Of a stretch of DNA of 40,980 nt, positions 7,781-15,985 are shown piece by piece; within the stretch, counting starts at the first letter, position 1; each line of letters begins with the position of its first letter. The notes under the pieces are model-generated. The model saw only the letters and a list, made by a program, of their open reading frames with translations, was not told the DNA's origin and ran no database searches. The stretch spans positions 68,018-108,997 of the forward strand of contig PMOQ01000034.1 of NCBI GenBank assembly GCA_003161255.1. Reading direction: 5' to 3'. The position numbers and the translations under genes are program-made. The stretch is from Acidimicrobiaceae bacterium. Its GTDB lineage: Bacteria; Actinomycetota; Acidimicrobiia; Acidimicrobiales; RAAP-2.

Positions 7781-8947
7781 GTGCGTGCTGCCATCAGTTT
7801 GAGCGACTCGCGAACCACCAGGAGAGTTGCCGACTTCGATCTGGCGCTGGTGGTGACCACCGTGGCCACCGCCATCCTCGGGATCGTGATGGTCTATACG
7901 GGCTCCCGGGGCACGGCTGCGTCGGTCGGGCTGTCGTCGCACTACTTCTTGGACCGACAGATCCTCTTCGTCTTCCTCGGTGTCGGGGTCATGGCGGTCC
8001 TGGCCTCCATCGACTACCGGCGGATCGAGCTCGTCGGCATGGTCATCTACGGCCTGTCCATCGCCGGGCTGCTCGGCGTGTTCCTGATCGGTCACAGCGC
8101 CCAGGGGGCGGGCCGGTGGATCAACGTCGGGCCGATCGAGGTCCAGCCGTCCGAGTTCGCGATCGTCGGGCTGATCGTCGCGCTCTCGACGTTCGTGGCC
8201 CGGCGCATCGACGGGCTTAGCTGGCAGGACCTGGCGCGGATGCTGGCGATGGCCGGGCTGCCGATCGTCCTCGTGATGATCCAGCCCGACCTCGGGACCG
8301 CCATCATCATGGCGGTCATCCTCGTCGTGATGCTGGCCGTGGCCGGGTTGCCGGTGCGGACCCTCCTCCTGCTCATGGTCGGAGCCGGGATCACGTTCTT
8401 CCTCGCCATCAAGATCGGCCCGAGGGTCGGCCTGCTTCACGGCTACCAGTTCTCGCGCCTCGGGAGCTTCCTCCAACAGGACTCGCACCTGCGCAGCATC
8501 CAGCACTCCATCTACAACGTCGTGCAGTCCAAGATCGCGATCTCGAACGGGGGGGCGTTCGGGCGGGGGATCGGTCACGGGGTCCAGACCAACCTCGGCT
8601 ACGTCCCCGAGCAGCAGACCGACTTCATCTTCAGCGCCGTCGGCGAGCAGCTCGGCTTCTTCGGCTCGACGCTCGTGCTGCTCATGCTCGGCACGATCGC
8701 ATGGCGGGTCATGCGGGCCGCGCAGCTGGCCCGGGACACCTTCGGCCGGATGCTGTGCGCGGGCATCTTCGCCTTCATCGCCTACAGCACCTTCCAGAAC
8801 GCCGGCATGGCCATGGGCATCATGCCGGTCACCGGCGTGCCGCTGCCGTTCATCAGCTACGGCGGCTCGGCCACCCTCTGCTTCTTCGCCGTGGTCGGCA
8901 TCGCACTCAGCGTGCGCCGCCACAAGGGTCGGCGCCATGCCTTCTGA
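7781..8947 (+). CDS. rodA: RodA/FtsW/SpoVE (SEDS) family peptidoglycan glycosyltransferase
   Basis: A 388-aa polytopic membrane protein that polymerises lipid II into glycan strands, normally with a class B penicillin-binding protein. About ten hydrophobic segments are visible. Diagnostic motifs are RWINVGPIEVQPSEF, MIQPDLGTA, the loop GYVPEQQTDFIF containing the catalytic Asp, and the C-terminal TGVPLPFISYGGSA. The sequence is closer to RodA than FtsW in length and in the GAGRWI motif. The GTG at 7781 fits a TATTCT box 8 nt upstream. No penicillin-binding protein lies next to it. The stop overlaps the next gene by 11 nt. Confidence 0.92.
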   Translation: MRAAISLSDSRTTRRVADFDLALVVTTVATAILGIVMVYTGSRGTAASVGLSSHYFLDRQILFVFLGVGVMAVLASIDYRRIELVGMVIYGLSIAGLLGVFLIGHSAQGAGRWINVGPIEVQPSEFAIVGLIVALSTFVARRIDGLSWQDLARMLAMAGLPIVLVMIQPDLGTAIIMAVILVVMLAVAGLPVRTLLLLMVGAGITFFLAIKIGPRVGLLHGYQFSRLGSFLQQDSHLRSIQHSIYNVVQSKIAISNGGAFGRGIGHGVQTNLGYVPEQQTDFIFSAVGEQLGFFGSTLVLLMLGTIAWRVMRAAQLARDTFGRMLCAGIFAFIAYSTFQNAGMAMGIMPVTGVPLPFISYGGSATLCFFAVVGIALSVRRHKGRRHAF

Positions 8948-9530
8948 GGGCGCGGCGAGCGACACCGAGCCGCAACGGGCGAGCGACCCGGCCGATCTTG
9001 GGACCGTCGGCGCGGCCGATGCTCGTAGCGACGAGAACCAATCGGCCGAGGCCGACGCCGCTCCGGTCGACGGAGAGAGCCAGCCCGAGCAGCCCGACCC
9101 CCTCGCCGTGATGTTGGTGTTCGACATCACGGTCGAGCTGCCGACGCCCCATGCGCTCCTGACGCTCCGGGAGGTGGACGCCCCGCACCGGCTGCTCGTC
9201 ATCCCGATCGGCCAACCCGAGGGGACGGCCCTCGCCGTGGCCTGGCGGGGTGTGCCCACGCTCCGGCCGGTCACCCACGAACTGTTCACCGACGTGCTCA
9301 CCCGTCTCGGCGCCACCATCGACGCGGTGCGGCTCACCGGCCGCCACGCCGGGGTGGTCCTGGCCGAGATCGAGATCACCAGCCCGAGGGGGCGAGAGGT
9401 CGTGTCGGCCCGCCCCACCGACTGCCTGACCCTGGCCGTCCGCCAGGGGGTGCCGGCGCCGATCCTGGTCGACCCGCGCCTGTTCGACGTCGAGGGGGAC
9501 GTCGAGCCGAGGGGGGCGGTCTCCTTCTAG
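8937..9530 (+). CDS. Bifunctional nuclease (BFN/DUF151) domain protein with acidic N-terminal extension
   Basis: A 197-aa protein. Residues about 60-195 match the BFN/DUF151 fold: RLLVIPIGQPEGTALAVAW, THELFTDVLTRLG and the closing SARPTDCLTLAVRQGVPAPI. Some family members have DNase/RNase activity; for most, the role is unknown. The first 58 residues are low-complexity and acidic (Asp/Glu/Ala/Ser/Pro) and not part of the domain. The ATG at 8937 lies inside the end of rodA (11-nt overlap), so coupling is likely; an internal ATG at 9112 would give the bare domain, so a short form cannot be excluded. Its stop shares a CTAG with the stop of the convergent SEDS gene. Confidence 0.82.
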   Translation: MPSEGAASDTEPQRASDPADLGTVGAADARSDENQSAEADAAPVDGESQPEQPDPLAVMLVFDITVELPTPHALLTLREVDAPHRLLVIPIGQPEGTALAVAWRGVPTLRPVTHELFTDVLTRLGATIDAVRLTGRHAGVVLAEIEITSPRGREVVSARPTDCLTLAVRQGVPAPILVDPRLFDVEGDVEPRGAVSF

Positions 9531-10987
9531 TTGACCGCGGTGAAGGCGCGCTCGCCGGGCTGCTTGATCCCCGAGCTGCGCTCGGCCAGGGTCGCGCTGC
9601 CCTCTTCGGAGACCCGCATCAAGAGCGCCACCAACACGTAGTTGGTGATGAGCGACGACCCGCCGTAGGCCATGAAGGGCAGGGTGATGCCGGTCAGGGG
9701 TAAGAGCCGGGTCACGCCGGCCATGATGAAGAAGGCCTGGAAGCCGAGGAGCGCGGTGAGCCCGACCGCGACCAGCCGTGCGAAGTCCGACCGGGCGGTC
9801 TGGGCGATGCGGAGCCCGGTCCCGACGAGCAACAGGAAGCCGATCGCCACCGCGGTCGTGCCCATCAGGCCGAACTGGTAGCCGATGGCGGCGAAGATCA
9901 TGTCGCTCGTCAGCGCGTAGATGAACAGCAACCCGGGCGCAGCACTGACCGCGCTGGCGTGGCCGAGGCCGATGCCGACCCCGCCGACCCCGCCGAGGCC
10001 GAGCGCGTACCAGCCGTTGGCCAGCTGGTCGCCACCCAAGCACGCAGCGGGGCGGTTTGCCGCCTGGCAGATGTGTTGGATGGAGGTGTAGCTCCACGGA
10101 TCCAGCCACAGGGTGACCCGCTCGTGGAACTGGGAGAACAGGTGCGCGGCCACGAACGCGCCGACGGCGAACAGGAGCAGCCCGAAGACGATGTAGCCGA
10201 TCCGCCCGGTGGTGATCCAGAGCAGCGTGATGAACAGCGTGAAGATCAAGAGCGCGAAGCCGATGTCGGACTCCTTCGCGATCACGAGCATGGCGAACCC
10301 GAATGCGGCCAGGATCGGGATCAGCGGTCGGGGGTCGAGGACGAGGCGGTTGCCGATGCGGGCCGTCGGGATGGTCAGCAGCTCTTTTTTCTCCGCGAAG
10401 TACGACGCGAAGAAGATGCACAACAGGACCTTCCCGATCTCGACGGGTTGGAATTCCAACGAGCCGAAATGGATCCAGAGGCGCGCGCCGTTGCTGTTGG
10501 CGAAGGTGTTGCCGAGCGGGCTCAGGGGCAACAGGATCAGGATCCCGGCCAGGAGCAGCAGCAGGTACCGGTAGCGGTCGAGGTCTCTCGTCCTTCGGAT
10601 CGCGAGCAGGGTGCCGACGTAGAAGAACACCCCGAGCGCCGTCCACCCGGCCTGGGCCGCCGCGAACGTCGGGTCGTAGCGCGCGATGACGACGTAGCCC
10701 ATGCCGTTCAGCAGCACGACGATCGGGAGGACCACCGGATGGGCGTTCGGGACCAGCCACCGGTTCGTCATGTGCGCGACGACGGTCAGGGCGAACAGGA
10801 TGGCCAGGAACGGCCCGAGGTGGGGGGGGATCTTGGACGAATGGGCCATGGAGGCCAAGACGTACAGCCCGGTGATGATCACCCACCCGAAGACGAGCAG
10901 ACCCAGCTCGGTCCGGCGCTTCGGCTTCGGGCCGAGCTGGTAGCGGGGGACCCGGTGGTACGAGGCCGGGGCGCGGCGGGTGGTCAT
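9527..10987 (-). CDS. Second SEDS family protein (FtsW/RodA-like), 486 aa
   Basis: A polytopic membrane protein with at least ten hydrophobic segments and a roughly 30-residue basic cytoplasmic N-terminus. It resembles the long actinobacterial SEDS proteins often encoded beside serine/threonine kinase genes. Motifs include ARLWIHFGSLEFQPVEIGK, the KESDIGFAL segment that replaces the usual PDLGTA, and LPLTGITLPFMAYGGSSL near the C-terminus. The Asp of the catalytic loop is kept (ALTSDMIFAAI) but its surroundings differ from the usual PE..TDFIF. A cysteine pair (C-x8-C) sits in the predicted large outer loop. The ATG at 10987 is preferred; a GTG two codons upstream is possible. It diverges from ppk and converges with the BFN gene. 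Confidence 0.88.
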   Translation of the reverse strand: MTTRRAPASYHRVPRYQLGPKPKRRTELGLLVFGWVIITGLYVLASMAHSSKIPPHLGPFLAILFALTVVAHMTNRWLVPNAHPVVLPIVVLLNGMGYVVIARYDPTFAAAQAGWTALGVFFYVGTLLAIRRTRDLDRYRYLLLLLAGILILLPLSPLGNTFANSNGARLWIHFGSLEFQPVEIGKVLLCIFFASYFAEKKELLTIPTARIGNRLVLDPRPLIPILAAFGFAMLVIAKESDIGFALLIFTLFITLLWITTGRIGYIVFGLLLFAVGAFVAAHLFSQFHERVTLWLDPWSYTSIQHICQAANRPAACLGGDQLANGWYALGLGGVGGVGIGLGHASAVSAAPGLLFIYALTSDMIFAAIGYQFGLMGTTAVAIGFLLLVGTGLRIAQTARSDFARLVAVGLTALLGFQAFFIMAGVTRLLPLTGITLPFMAYGGSSLITNYVLVALLMRVSEEGSATLAERSSGIKQPGERAFTAVN

Positions 10988-11016
10988 GACCACCAGGGGA
11001 TCGTAGTGGCGGGCGG

Positions 11017-11022
11017 TAGAAT
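11017..11022 (+). promoter_or_regulatory. Putative -10 box (TAGAAT) for ppk
   Basis: TAGAAT lies 21 nt before the ppk ATG, which would give a short leader of about 14 nt. The -35 region (near 10994-10999) is G/C-rich and unconvincing. The 56-bp gap to the divergent SEDS gene holds nothing else recognisable. Confidence 0.4.
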
Positions 11023-11043
11023 CGACGTGGGAGACCCCCCAAC

Positions 11044-13341
11044 ATGACGACCGACCCCCCTGGTTTCGACATCCTTCCCGGCGCCCACCCCCCGCGCGCC
11101 CACGAGCCCCTCGGCGCGCCGCGGCCCTTTGAGCTGGACCCCGAGACCGACGACTACGCCGAGCGGGCCCGGCGCAAGGACCGCCAGGAGGCCATCGAGG
11201 CCATCGGTCCGGAGCGGTTCACCAACCGGGAGCTGTCCCGCCTCGACTTCGGGGCCCGGCTCTTGGACCTGGCCGAGGACGGCCGGGTGCCGTTGCTCGA
11301 GCGGGTGAAGTTCATGGCGATCTTCGCCGAGATGCTCGACGAGTTCTTCCAGGTCCGGGTGTCGGGACTGGAGGACCAGGTGGCGGCGTCGGTGACCGCC
11401 CGCTCCGACGACGGGCTGCGGCCGACCGAGCAGCTTCGCGGGATCAGGGTGCGGGTCGAAGAGCTGGTGGGCCGCCAGGACCGGATCTTCCTCGACCTCT
11501 TGGTGCCCCAGCTGGCCGAGGCGGGGATCCGGCTGTCGGACTGGTCGTCGCTCGATGACGACGACCGGCGTTACCTGGTCGAGGTGTTCCAGCGGGAGAT
11601 GTACCCGGTCCTGACCCCGCTCGCGGTCGACCCGAGCCACCCGTTCCCCTACATCTCCAACCTGTCGCTCAACCTGGTCGTCGAGGTCGGGGATCCGGTG
11701 ACCGGGGAGCGCCGCATCGCCCGGGTGAAGGTGCCGCCGGTGCTGCCCCGCTTCGTCGTCATGCCCGACGGCGAGCGCGTCGTTCCCCTGGAGCAGGTCA
11801 TCGCGGCCCACCTCGACACGCTGTTCCCGGGCATGACCATCGGCCGCCACGACGTGTTCAGGGTCACCCGCAACGCCGACCTCACGTTCGAAGAGGACAC
11901 CGACGACCTGATGATGGCCATCGAGATGGAGCTCCGGCAGCGGCGCTTCGGGCGGGCGGTGCGCCTCGAGATCGCGTCCGGTGCCGAGGCGTCGGTCCGC
12001 GAGCTGCTGGCGACCCAACTGCAGGTTGCGAGCGACAACGTCTACTCGATCGAGGCCCCGATCGGCCTCGACGGCCTGTGGGCCGTCTTCGCGCTCGACC
12101 GCCCGGAGCTCCACGAGGAGAGCTGGACCCCCATGACGGCGCCACCCCTCGCCTCGGCGGCCGGGGAACCGGTCGACATCTTCGCGGTGTTGCGCGAACG
12201 CGACGTGCTCGTGCATCACCCCTACGACTCGTTCGCGACATCCGTCGAGGCGTTCGTCGAACAGGCCGCGCTCGACCCCGACGTCATCGGGATCAAGATG
12301 ACGCTGTACCGCACGTCGGGGGACAGCCCGATCGTGGCGTCGCTCATCCGGGCGTCCGAGCTCGGCAAGCAGGTCGCGACGGTCGTGGAGCTGCGGGCCC
12401 GCTTCGACGAGCAGGCCAACATCGGCTGGGCCAAGCAACTGGAAGAGGCCGGGGTCCACGTCGTCTACGGCCTGGTCGGGTTGAAGACCCACTCGAAGAC
12501 CTGCCTCGTCGTCCGGCGCGAGGAGGACGGCATCCGCCGCTACTGCCACATCGGCACCGGCAACTACAACTCGAAGACCGCCCGCATCTACGAGGACCTG
12601 GGGCTCCTCACTGCGGACGAGGACATGGGCACCGACCTGGGCGACCTCTTCAACCACCTGACCGGGTTCAGCCGGCACACCGACTACCGCCAGATCCTGG
12701 TCTCGCCGGTGACGATGCGGGACCGGGTGCTCGAGCTGATCGAGGAGCAGACCGCCGCGGGCCCGTCGGGTCGCATCGTCTTCAAGCTGAACGGCCTGAC
12801 CGACCCGGCCGTCATCGACTCGCTCTACGGCGCCTCGATGGCCGGCGTGCCCATCGACCTCATCATCCGGGGCCTCTGCTGCATCCGGGCCGGCGTCCCC
12901 GGGCTCTCCGAGACCATCACGGTGCGCTCGGTGGTCGGCCAGTTCCTGGAGCACTCCCGGATCTTCCGGTTCGGCGGGCGCGATGGGCATGCGCCCGACG
13001 ACGACTGGAGCGGGCCCGAGAACGATCAGCGGCCACCCTTGCGCATCCTGATCGGCTCGTCGGACCTCATGCGTCGCAACCTGGACCGCCGCATCGAGGT
13101 GCTGGCGCCGGTCCACGACCGCAAGCTGATCGAGCGGCTGCTCGAGGTCCTCGACCTCGTCCTCGACGACGACACCAACTCGTGGGAGCTCGGCTCCGAC
13201 GGCATCTGGCACCGGGTCCCGACGACCAGATCGCTGAGCCTCCAGGAGCGGTTGAAGGAGCTCGCCCTCGGTCGGGCCCGCCGTCGCCGCGACCTCGACA
13301 CCCGGGCCCAGCCGGCCGTGCCGGTGGCTCCGGGGGCCTGA
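11044..13341 (+). CDS. ppk1: Polyphosphate kinase 1
   Basis: A 765-aa enzyme that reversibly transfers the gamma phosphate of ATP to long-chain polyphosphate. The N-terminal domain has [14 protein letters not shown] (usually NRELSWLDFN) and [14 protein letters not shown]. The phospholipase-D-like C domains carry [16 protein letters not shown], the autophosphorylated histidine H483 in [11 protein letters not shown], and H502 in CHIGTGNYN; the 19-residue spacing equals that of the two histidines in the E. coli enzyme. Full length. An approximately 45-residue Pro/Arg-rich N-terminal lead precedes the conserved region. It probably has its own promoter; a GNAT gene follows after 28 nt on the same strand. 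Confidence 0.96.
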   Translation: MTTDPPGFDILPGAHPPRAHEPLGAPRPFELDPETDDYAERARRKDRQEAIEAIGPERFTNRELSRLDFGARLLDLAEDGRVPLLERVKFMAIFAEMLDEFFQVRVSGLEDQVAASVTARSDDGLRPTEQLRGIRVRVEELVGRQDRIFLDLLVPQLAEAGIRLSDWSSLDDDDRRYLVEVFQREMYPVLTPLAVDPSHPFPYISNLSLNLVVEVGDPVTGERRIARVKVPPVLPRFVVMPDGERVVPLEQVIAAHLDTLFPGMTIGRHDVFRVTRNADLTFEEDTDDLMMAIEMELRQRRFGRAVRLEIASGAEASVRELLATQLQVASDNVYSIEAPIGLDGLWAVFALDRPELHEESWTPMTAPPLASAAGEPVDIFAVLRERDVLVHHPYDSFATSVEAFVEQAALDPDVIGIKMTLYRTSGDSPIVASLIRASELGKQVATVVELRARFDEQANIGWAKQLEEAGVHVVYGLVGLKTHSKTCLVVRREEDGIRRYCHIGTGNYNSKTARIYEDLGLLTADEDMGTDLGDLFNHLTGFSRHTDYRQILVSPVTMRDRVLELIEEQTAAGPSGRIVFKLNGLTDPAVIDSLYGASMAGVPIDLIIRGLCCIRAGVPGLSETITVRSVVGQFLEHSRIFRFGGRDGHAPDDDWSGPENDQRPPLRILIGSSDLMRRNLDRRIEVLAPVHDRKLIERLLEVLDLVLDDDTNSWELGSDGIWHRVPTTRSLSLQERLKELALGRARRRRDLDTRAQPAVPVAPGA

Positions 13342-13369
13342 CCCACCGATTCCCGATCGGCGTCGGCGG

Positions 13370-13987
13370 GTGAGCGCGGTCGTGCTTCTTGCCCCCGCGC
13401 TGGTTGGACGGCTGGTGCGCCTCGAGCCGCTCACCGAGGCCCACGCCGAGCACCTCGGCGCCGCCGGTGCCGACGACCGGTCGACGTTCGGGTACACGAT
13501 CGTTCCGAACGGCCGTGACGAGGCCCGTGGCTACATCCGTTCGCTGCTCGACCTGCACGGGCGCGGCGAGACGGTGCCGTTCGCACAGGTCCGGGTGCGT
13601 GACGGCCTCGCCGTCGGGGTCACCAGGTACCTCACCATCCGGATGCGCGAGGGCGAGCGGGTGCCGTACGCGGTCGAGATCGGCGGCACGTGGCTCGTGT
13701 CGTCGGCGCAGCGGACCGGCATCAACACCGAGGCCAAGCTGCTTCTGTTCGCCCACGCGTTCGGCACCTGGGGCGCCGAGCGGGTCGATCTCAAGACCGA
13801 CGCCCGCAACGCCCGTTCGCGGGCCGCCATGGCCGCGCTCGGTGCGACCTTCGAGGGCGTGCTGCGGAAGTGGCAGCCGTCGCTCGTTGCCGGCGAGGAG
13901 TCCGAGCTCCGGGACTCGGCCATGTACGCGGTCGTGCGCTCGGAGTGGCCCGAGACCCGCCGGCGGCTCGAGGCCCGGCTGGGCTGA
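13370..13987 (+). CDS. GNAT family N-acetyltransferase (RimJ/RimL-like)
   Basis: A 205-aa acetyl-CoA-dependent N-acetyltransferase. The order [17 protein letters not shown], then [21 protein letters not shown] and [29 protein letters not shown], follows the RimJ/RimL subgroup, in which the acetyl-CoA loop is QRTGINTEA. The substrate is not predictable; homologues modify ribosomal proteins, amino acids or antibiotics. The GTG start at 13370 is the first in the frame after ppk and there is no obvious Shine-Dalgarno. Short spacing to ppk suggests cotranscription. A strong hairpin follows immediately after the stop. Confidence 0.82.
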   Translation: MSAVVLLAPALVGRLVRLEPLTEAHAEHLGAAGADDRSTFGYTIVPNGRDEARGYIRSLLDLHGRGETVPFAQVRVRDGLAVGVTRYLTIRMREGERVPYAVEIGGTWLVSSAQRTGINTEAKLLLFAHAFGTWGAERVDLKTDARNARSRAAMAALGATFEGVLRKWQPSLVAGEESELRDSAMYAVVRSEWPETRRRLEARLG

Positions 13988-13989
13988 GG

Positions 13990-14015
13990 ACCGGGCGGCC
14001 GCCGGGCCGCCCGGT
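13990..14015. terminator. Bidirectional hairpin between convergent genes
   Basis: A perfect 11-bp inverted repeat (ACCGGGCGGCC / GGCCGCCCGGT) with a 4-nt loop fills the 28-nt gap between the acetyltransferase stop and the stop of the convergent membrane gene. It lacks a U-run, as is common in high-GC actinobacteria. Confidence 0.7.
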
Positions 14016-15083
14016 TCAATGGACGAGTGGTCCCTCCGACGTCGGACCGGCGGCGAGCTGGGCCCTCGGGTGGCCGCGCCAGCGGAGCGACAGGTAGGCG
14101 GCCCCGCCGACCGGGATGGGCAGCCAGAAGTTGACCAACCGCCAGCCGATGACGCCAAGGATCGCAGTCGCCTTCGGCACGTGGAACCCGACCAGCGTCG
14201 GGATCAGCACACCCTCGACGACGCCCAGGCCCGACGGCGTGATCGGGATCACCGCCAGGATGTTGGCGAGGCCGTAGGCGACGAGGAGGTCGATCGGGAG
14301 CACGGCCTTGCCGAAGGCGAACAGGAACACCCACAGCGAGCCGGCGTCGAGCAGCCAGTTGGCGGCCGCCCAGATGATGGCGTGGCGCAGGAGCGCCCGG
14401 TCACGGAGGAGGACATGCAAGCGGTCGGCCAGCTTCTGGAGGAGCTTCGATACCGTCTCGGGGTTGACGAACGGCATGCGATGGGCCAGGGCCTCGACCC
14501 ACTTCATGGCCCGGGTCTGCCCGCGGGTGATGAGCAGGACCGTGCCGGCGAAGGCCGCCAGGAGGAGCACCCCGGCCGCCGCCGCGATGCCATAGAGGGG
14601 GTTGAAGCCCCGAAGGGGGATCGAGATCACGAGGGCCAGCCAGAAGATGGCGTTGAGCACCACCGCCGAGCCGACGCCCTGGGTGGCCAGTCCGAACCCG
14701 GCCGTGGCGCCCGAGACGCCGGACTCGGTCAGCAACCGGTAGCCCACCGCGCCGCCGGGCGCCGCGCCACCCGGGACCACGTGGCTCACGGCCAGGCTGG
14801 CCATGTTGATCCGAAGCAGCCGCCACCGGCTCGGCGCCTCGGGGGACAAGACGGTGTGGGTGAGCTCGGCGTAGGCGCCCAAGGCCAGGAACTCGAGCCC
14901 GGCGCCGAGCAACAGGTAGGCCACGTTCACTCGGCCGAGCAGGTGGACCGACTTTCGGGCGCTCGCGATCTCGGGCAGGAGCAGGTACTCGAAGACGAAA
15001 AAGAGGACGAAGACCGTGATCGTCCAGCGAACCTCGCGACGAATCTTCGGGAGGCGGAACCGCCGCCGCGCCGGTTCGGTCAT
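14016..15083 (-). CDS. Flippase-like / lysylphosphatidylglycerol synthase transmembrane-region protein (UPF0104-like)
   Basis: A 355-aa integral membrane protein with about eight hydrophobic helices. It matches the LPG_synthase_TM/UPF0104 family: SHVVPGGAAPGGAVGYRLL, the central helices VLNAIFWLALVIS, and the C-terminal ILAVIPITPSGLGVVEGVL. There is no C-terminal lysyltransferase domain, so it is unlikely to make lysyl-PG itself; homologues have been proposed as lipid flippases. It diverges from a polyprenol-phosphate mannose synthase, so a part in moving or using polyprenol-linked sugars is an attractive inference but unproven. The start ATG at 15083 has CAGCAT 6 nt upstream and the sequence GAGGGA directly adjoining. 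Confidence 0.85.
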   Translation of the reverse strand: MTEPARRRFRLPKIRREVRWTITVFVLFFVFEYLLLPEIASARKSVHLLGRVNVAYLLLGAGLEFLALGAYAELTHTVLSPEAPSRWRLLRINMASLAVSHVVPGGAAPGGAVGYRLLTESGVSGATAGFGLATQGVGSAVVLNAIFWLALVISIPLRGFNPLYGIAAAAGVLLLAAFAGTVLLITRGQTRAMKWVEALAHRMPFVNPETVSKLLQKLADRLHVLLRDRALLRHAIIWAAANWLLDAGSLWVFLFAFGKAVLPIDLLVAYGLANILAVIPITPSGLGVVEGVLIPTLVGFHVPKATAILGVIGWRLVNFWLPIPVGGAAYLSLRWRGHPRAQLAAGPTSEGPLVH

Positions 15084-15089
15084 TCCCTC

Positions 15090-15095
15090 ATGCTG
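15090..15095 (-). promoter_or_regulatory. Putative -10 box (CAGCAT) of the flippase-like gene
   Basis: On the minus strand CAGCAT ends 6 nt before the ATG at 15083, the spacing expected for a leaderless transcript. The same hexamer, 7 nt from the start, occurs before the alpha/beta hydrolase at 37890. Confidence 0.35.
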
Positions 15096-15144
15096 GCACG
15101 CGTGGCCCCATAACTCCGATTGTGGGGCCCTCCGACGGTGCTCG

Positions 15145-15150
15145 TAAGCT
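15145..15150 (+). promoter_or_regulatory. Putative -10 box (TAAGCT) of the mannosyltransferase gene
   Basis: TAAGCT ends 7 nt before the GTG at 15158. TTGTGG at 15120-15125 is a weak -35 candidate with a 19-nt spacer. The identical hexamer, 6 nt from the start, precedes hisA. The position decides the start codon of the gene. Confidence 0.5.
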
Positions 15151-15157
15151 GCCCGCC

Positions 15158-15931
15158 GTGCGGGTGCTGGTCATCGTTCCGACCTACAACGAGATCGACA
15201 ACATCGCCCGGGTGATCGAGAAGATCGGCGCCGCCCTGCCTGAGGCGGGGATCCTGGTCGTCGACGACGGGAGCCCCGACGGCACCGCCGACCGGGTCGA
15301 CGGCCTCCGTCCGGGCCTGCCCGAGCTCAACCTCATGCGCCGCGCGGCCAAGTCGGGCCTCGGGAGCGCCTACCGGGCCGGGTTCGCCTGGGGCCTCGAG
15401 CGCGGCTACGAGGTCATGGTCGAAATGGACGCCGACCTCTCCCATGACCCCGGTGCGCTGCCCGCCCTGGTCGCCCCGATCGGCGAGGGCCACGAGGTGT
15501 CGATCGGGTCCCGCTACGTGCCCGGTGGCTCGATCCCGAAATGGAAGTTCCACCGGTACCTGCTCTCGCGCGGGGGCAACCGGTACGCCTCGGCGGTCCT
15601 CGGCCTCGGGGTGGCCGATTCGACGGCCGGGTTCCGGGCCTACGCCGCCACCGTGCTGTCCCGCATCTCCTTGAACAAGGTGAAGGCGGAGGGCTACGGG
15701 TTCCAGATCGAGATGACCTACCGGGCCAAGCAGGCCGGGGCCTCGATCGTCGAGGTCCCGATCCGCTTCATCGACCGCGAGGTGGGGGAGTCGAAGATGT
15801 CCTCGGCCATCGTGGTCGAGGCGCTCGGGCTCGTCACCTGGTGGGGCCTCGGTCGGGTGCTCCGGGGAGCGGGCACCATGGCCAGGAGCCGGCGAGGCAC
15901 CCAGGCGCGGGTCCCGGTCCCCCCGAGCTGA
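15158..15931 (+). CDS. ppm1: Polyprenol monophosphomannose synthase (dolichyl-phosphate mannosyltransferase family GT2)
   Basis: A 257-aa soluble GT2 glycosyltransferase that transfers mannose from GDP-mannose to polyprenyl phosphate at the cytoplasmic face; the product feeds lipoglycan and glycoprotein mannosylation in actinobacteria. Motifs: IVPTYNEIDNI, VVDDGSPDGTAD, metal-binding EMDADLSHDP, IGSRYVPGGSIPKW, DSTAGFRAY and EVPIRFIDREVGESKMS. The GTG at 15158 is preferred over the in-frame GTG at 15122 because it starts right at the conserved RVLVIVPTYNE and has TAAGCT 7 nt upstream. There is no fused membrane domain, unlike some mycobacterial arrangements. Confidence 0.92.
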   Translation: MRVLVIVPTYNEIDNIARVIEKIGAALPEAGILVVDDGSPDGTADRVDGLRPGLPELNLMRRAAKSGLGSAYRAGFAWGLERGYEVMVEMDADLSHDPGALPALVAPIGEGHEVSIGSRYVPGGSIPKWKFHRYLLSRGGNRYASAVLGLGVADSTAGFRAYAATVLSRISLNKVKAEGYGFQIEMTYRAKQAGASIVEVPIRFIDREVGESKMSSAIVVEALGLVTWWGLGRVLRGAGTMARSRRGTQARVPVPPS

Positions 15932-15985
15932 GCCTCGGGGCTTCCCCGGACGGTCCGCTTCGCGGCCATCTGCGATCATGGAGGC

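Noticed and set aside
9959-11047. A plus-strand open frame opposite the second SEDS gene
   Set aside because: Composition (Asp/Gln/Glu/Arg-rich) mirrors the antisense of a membrane protein; no start signal or domain.
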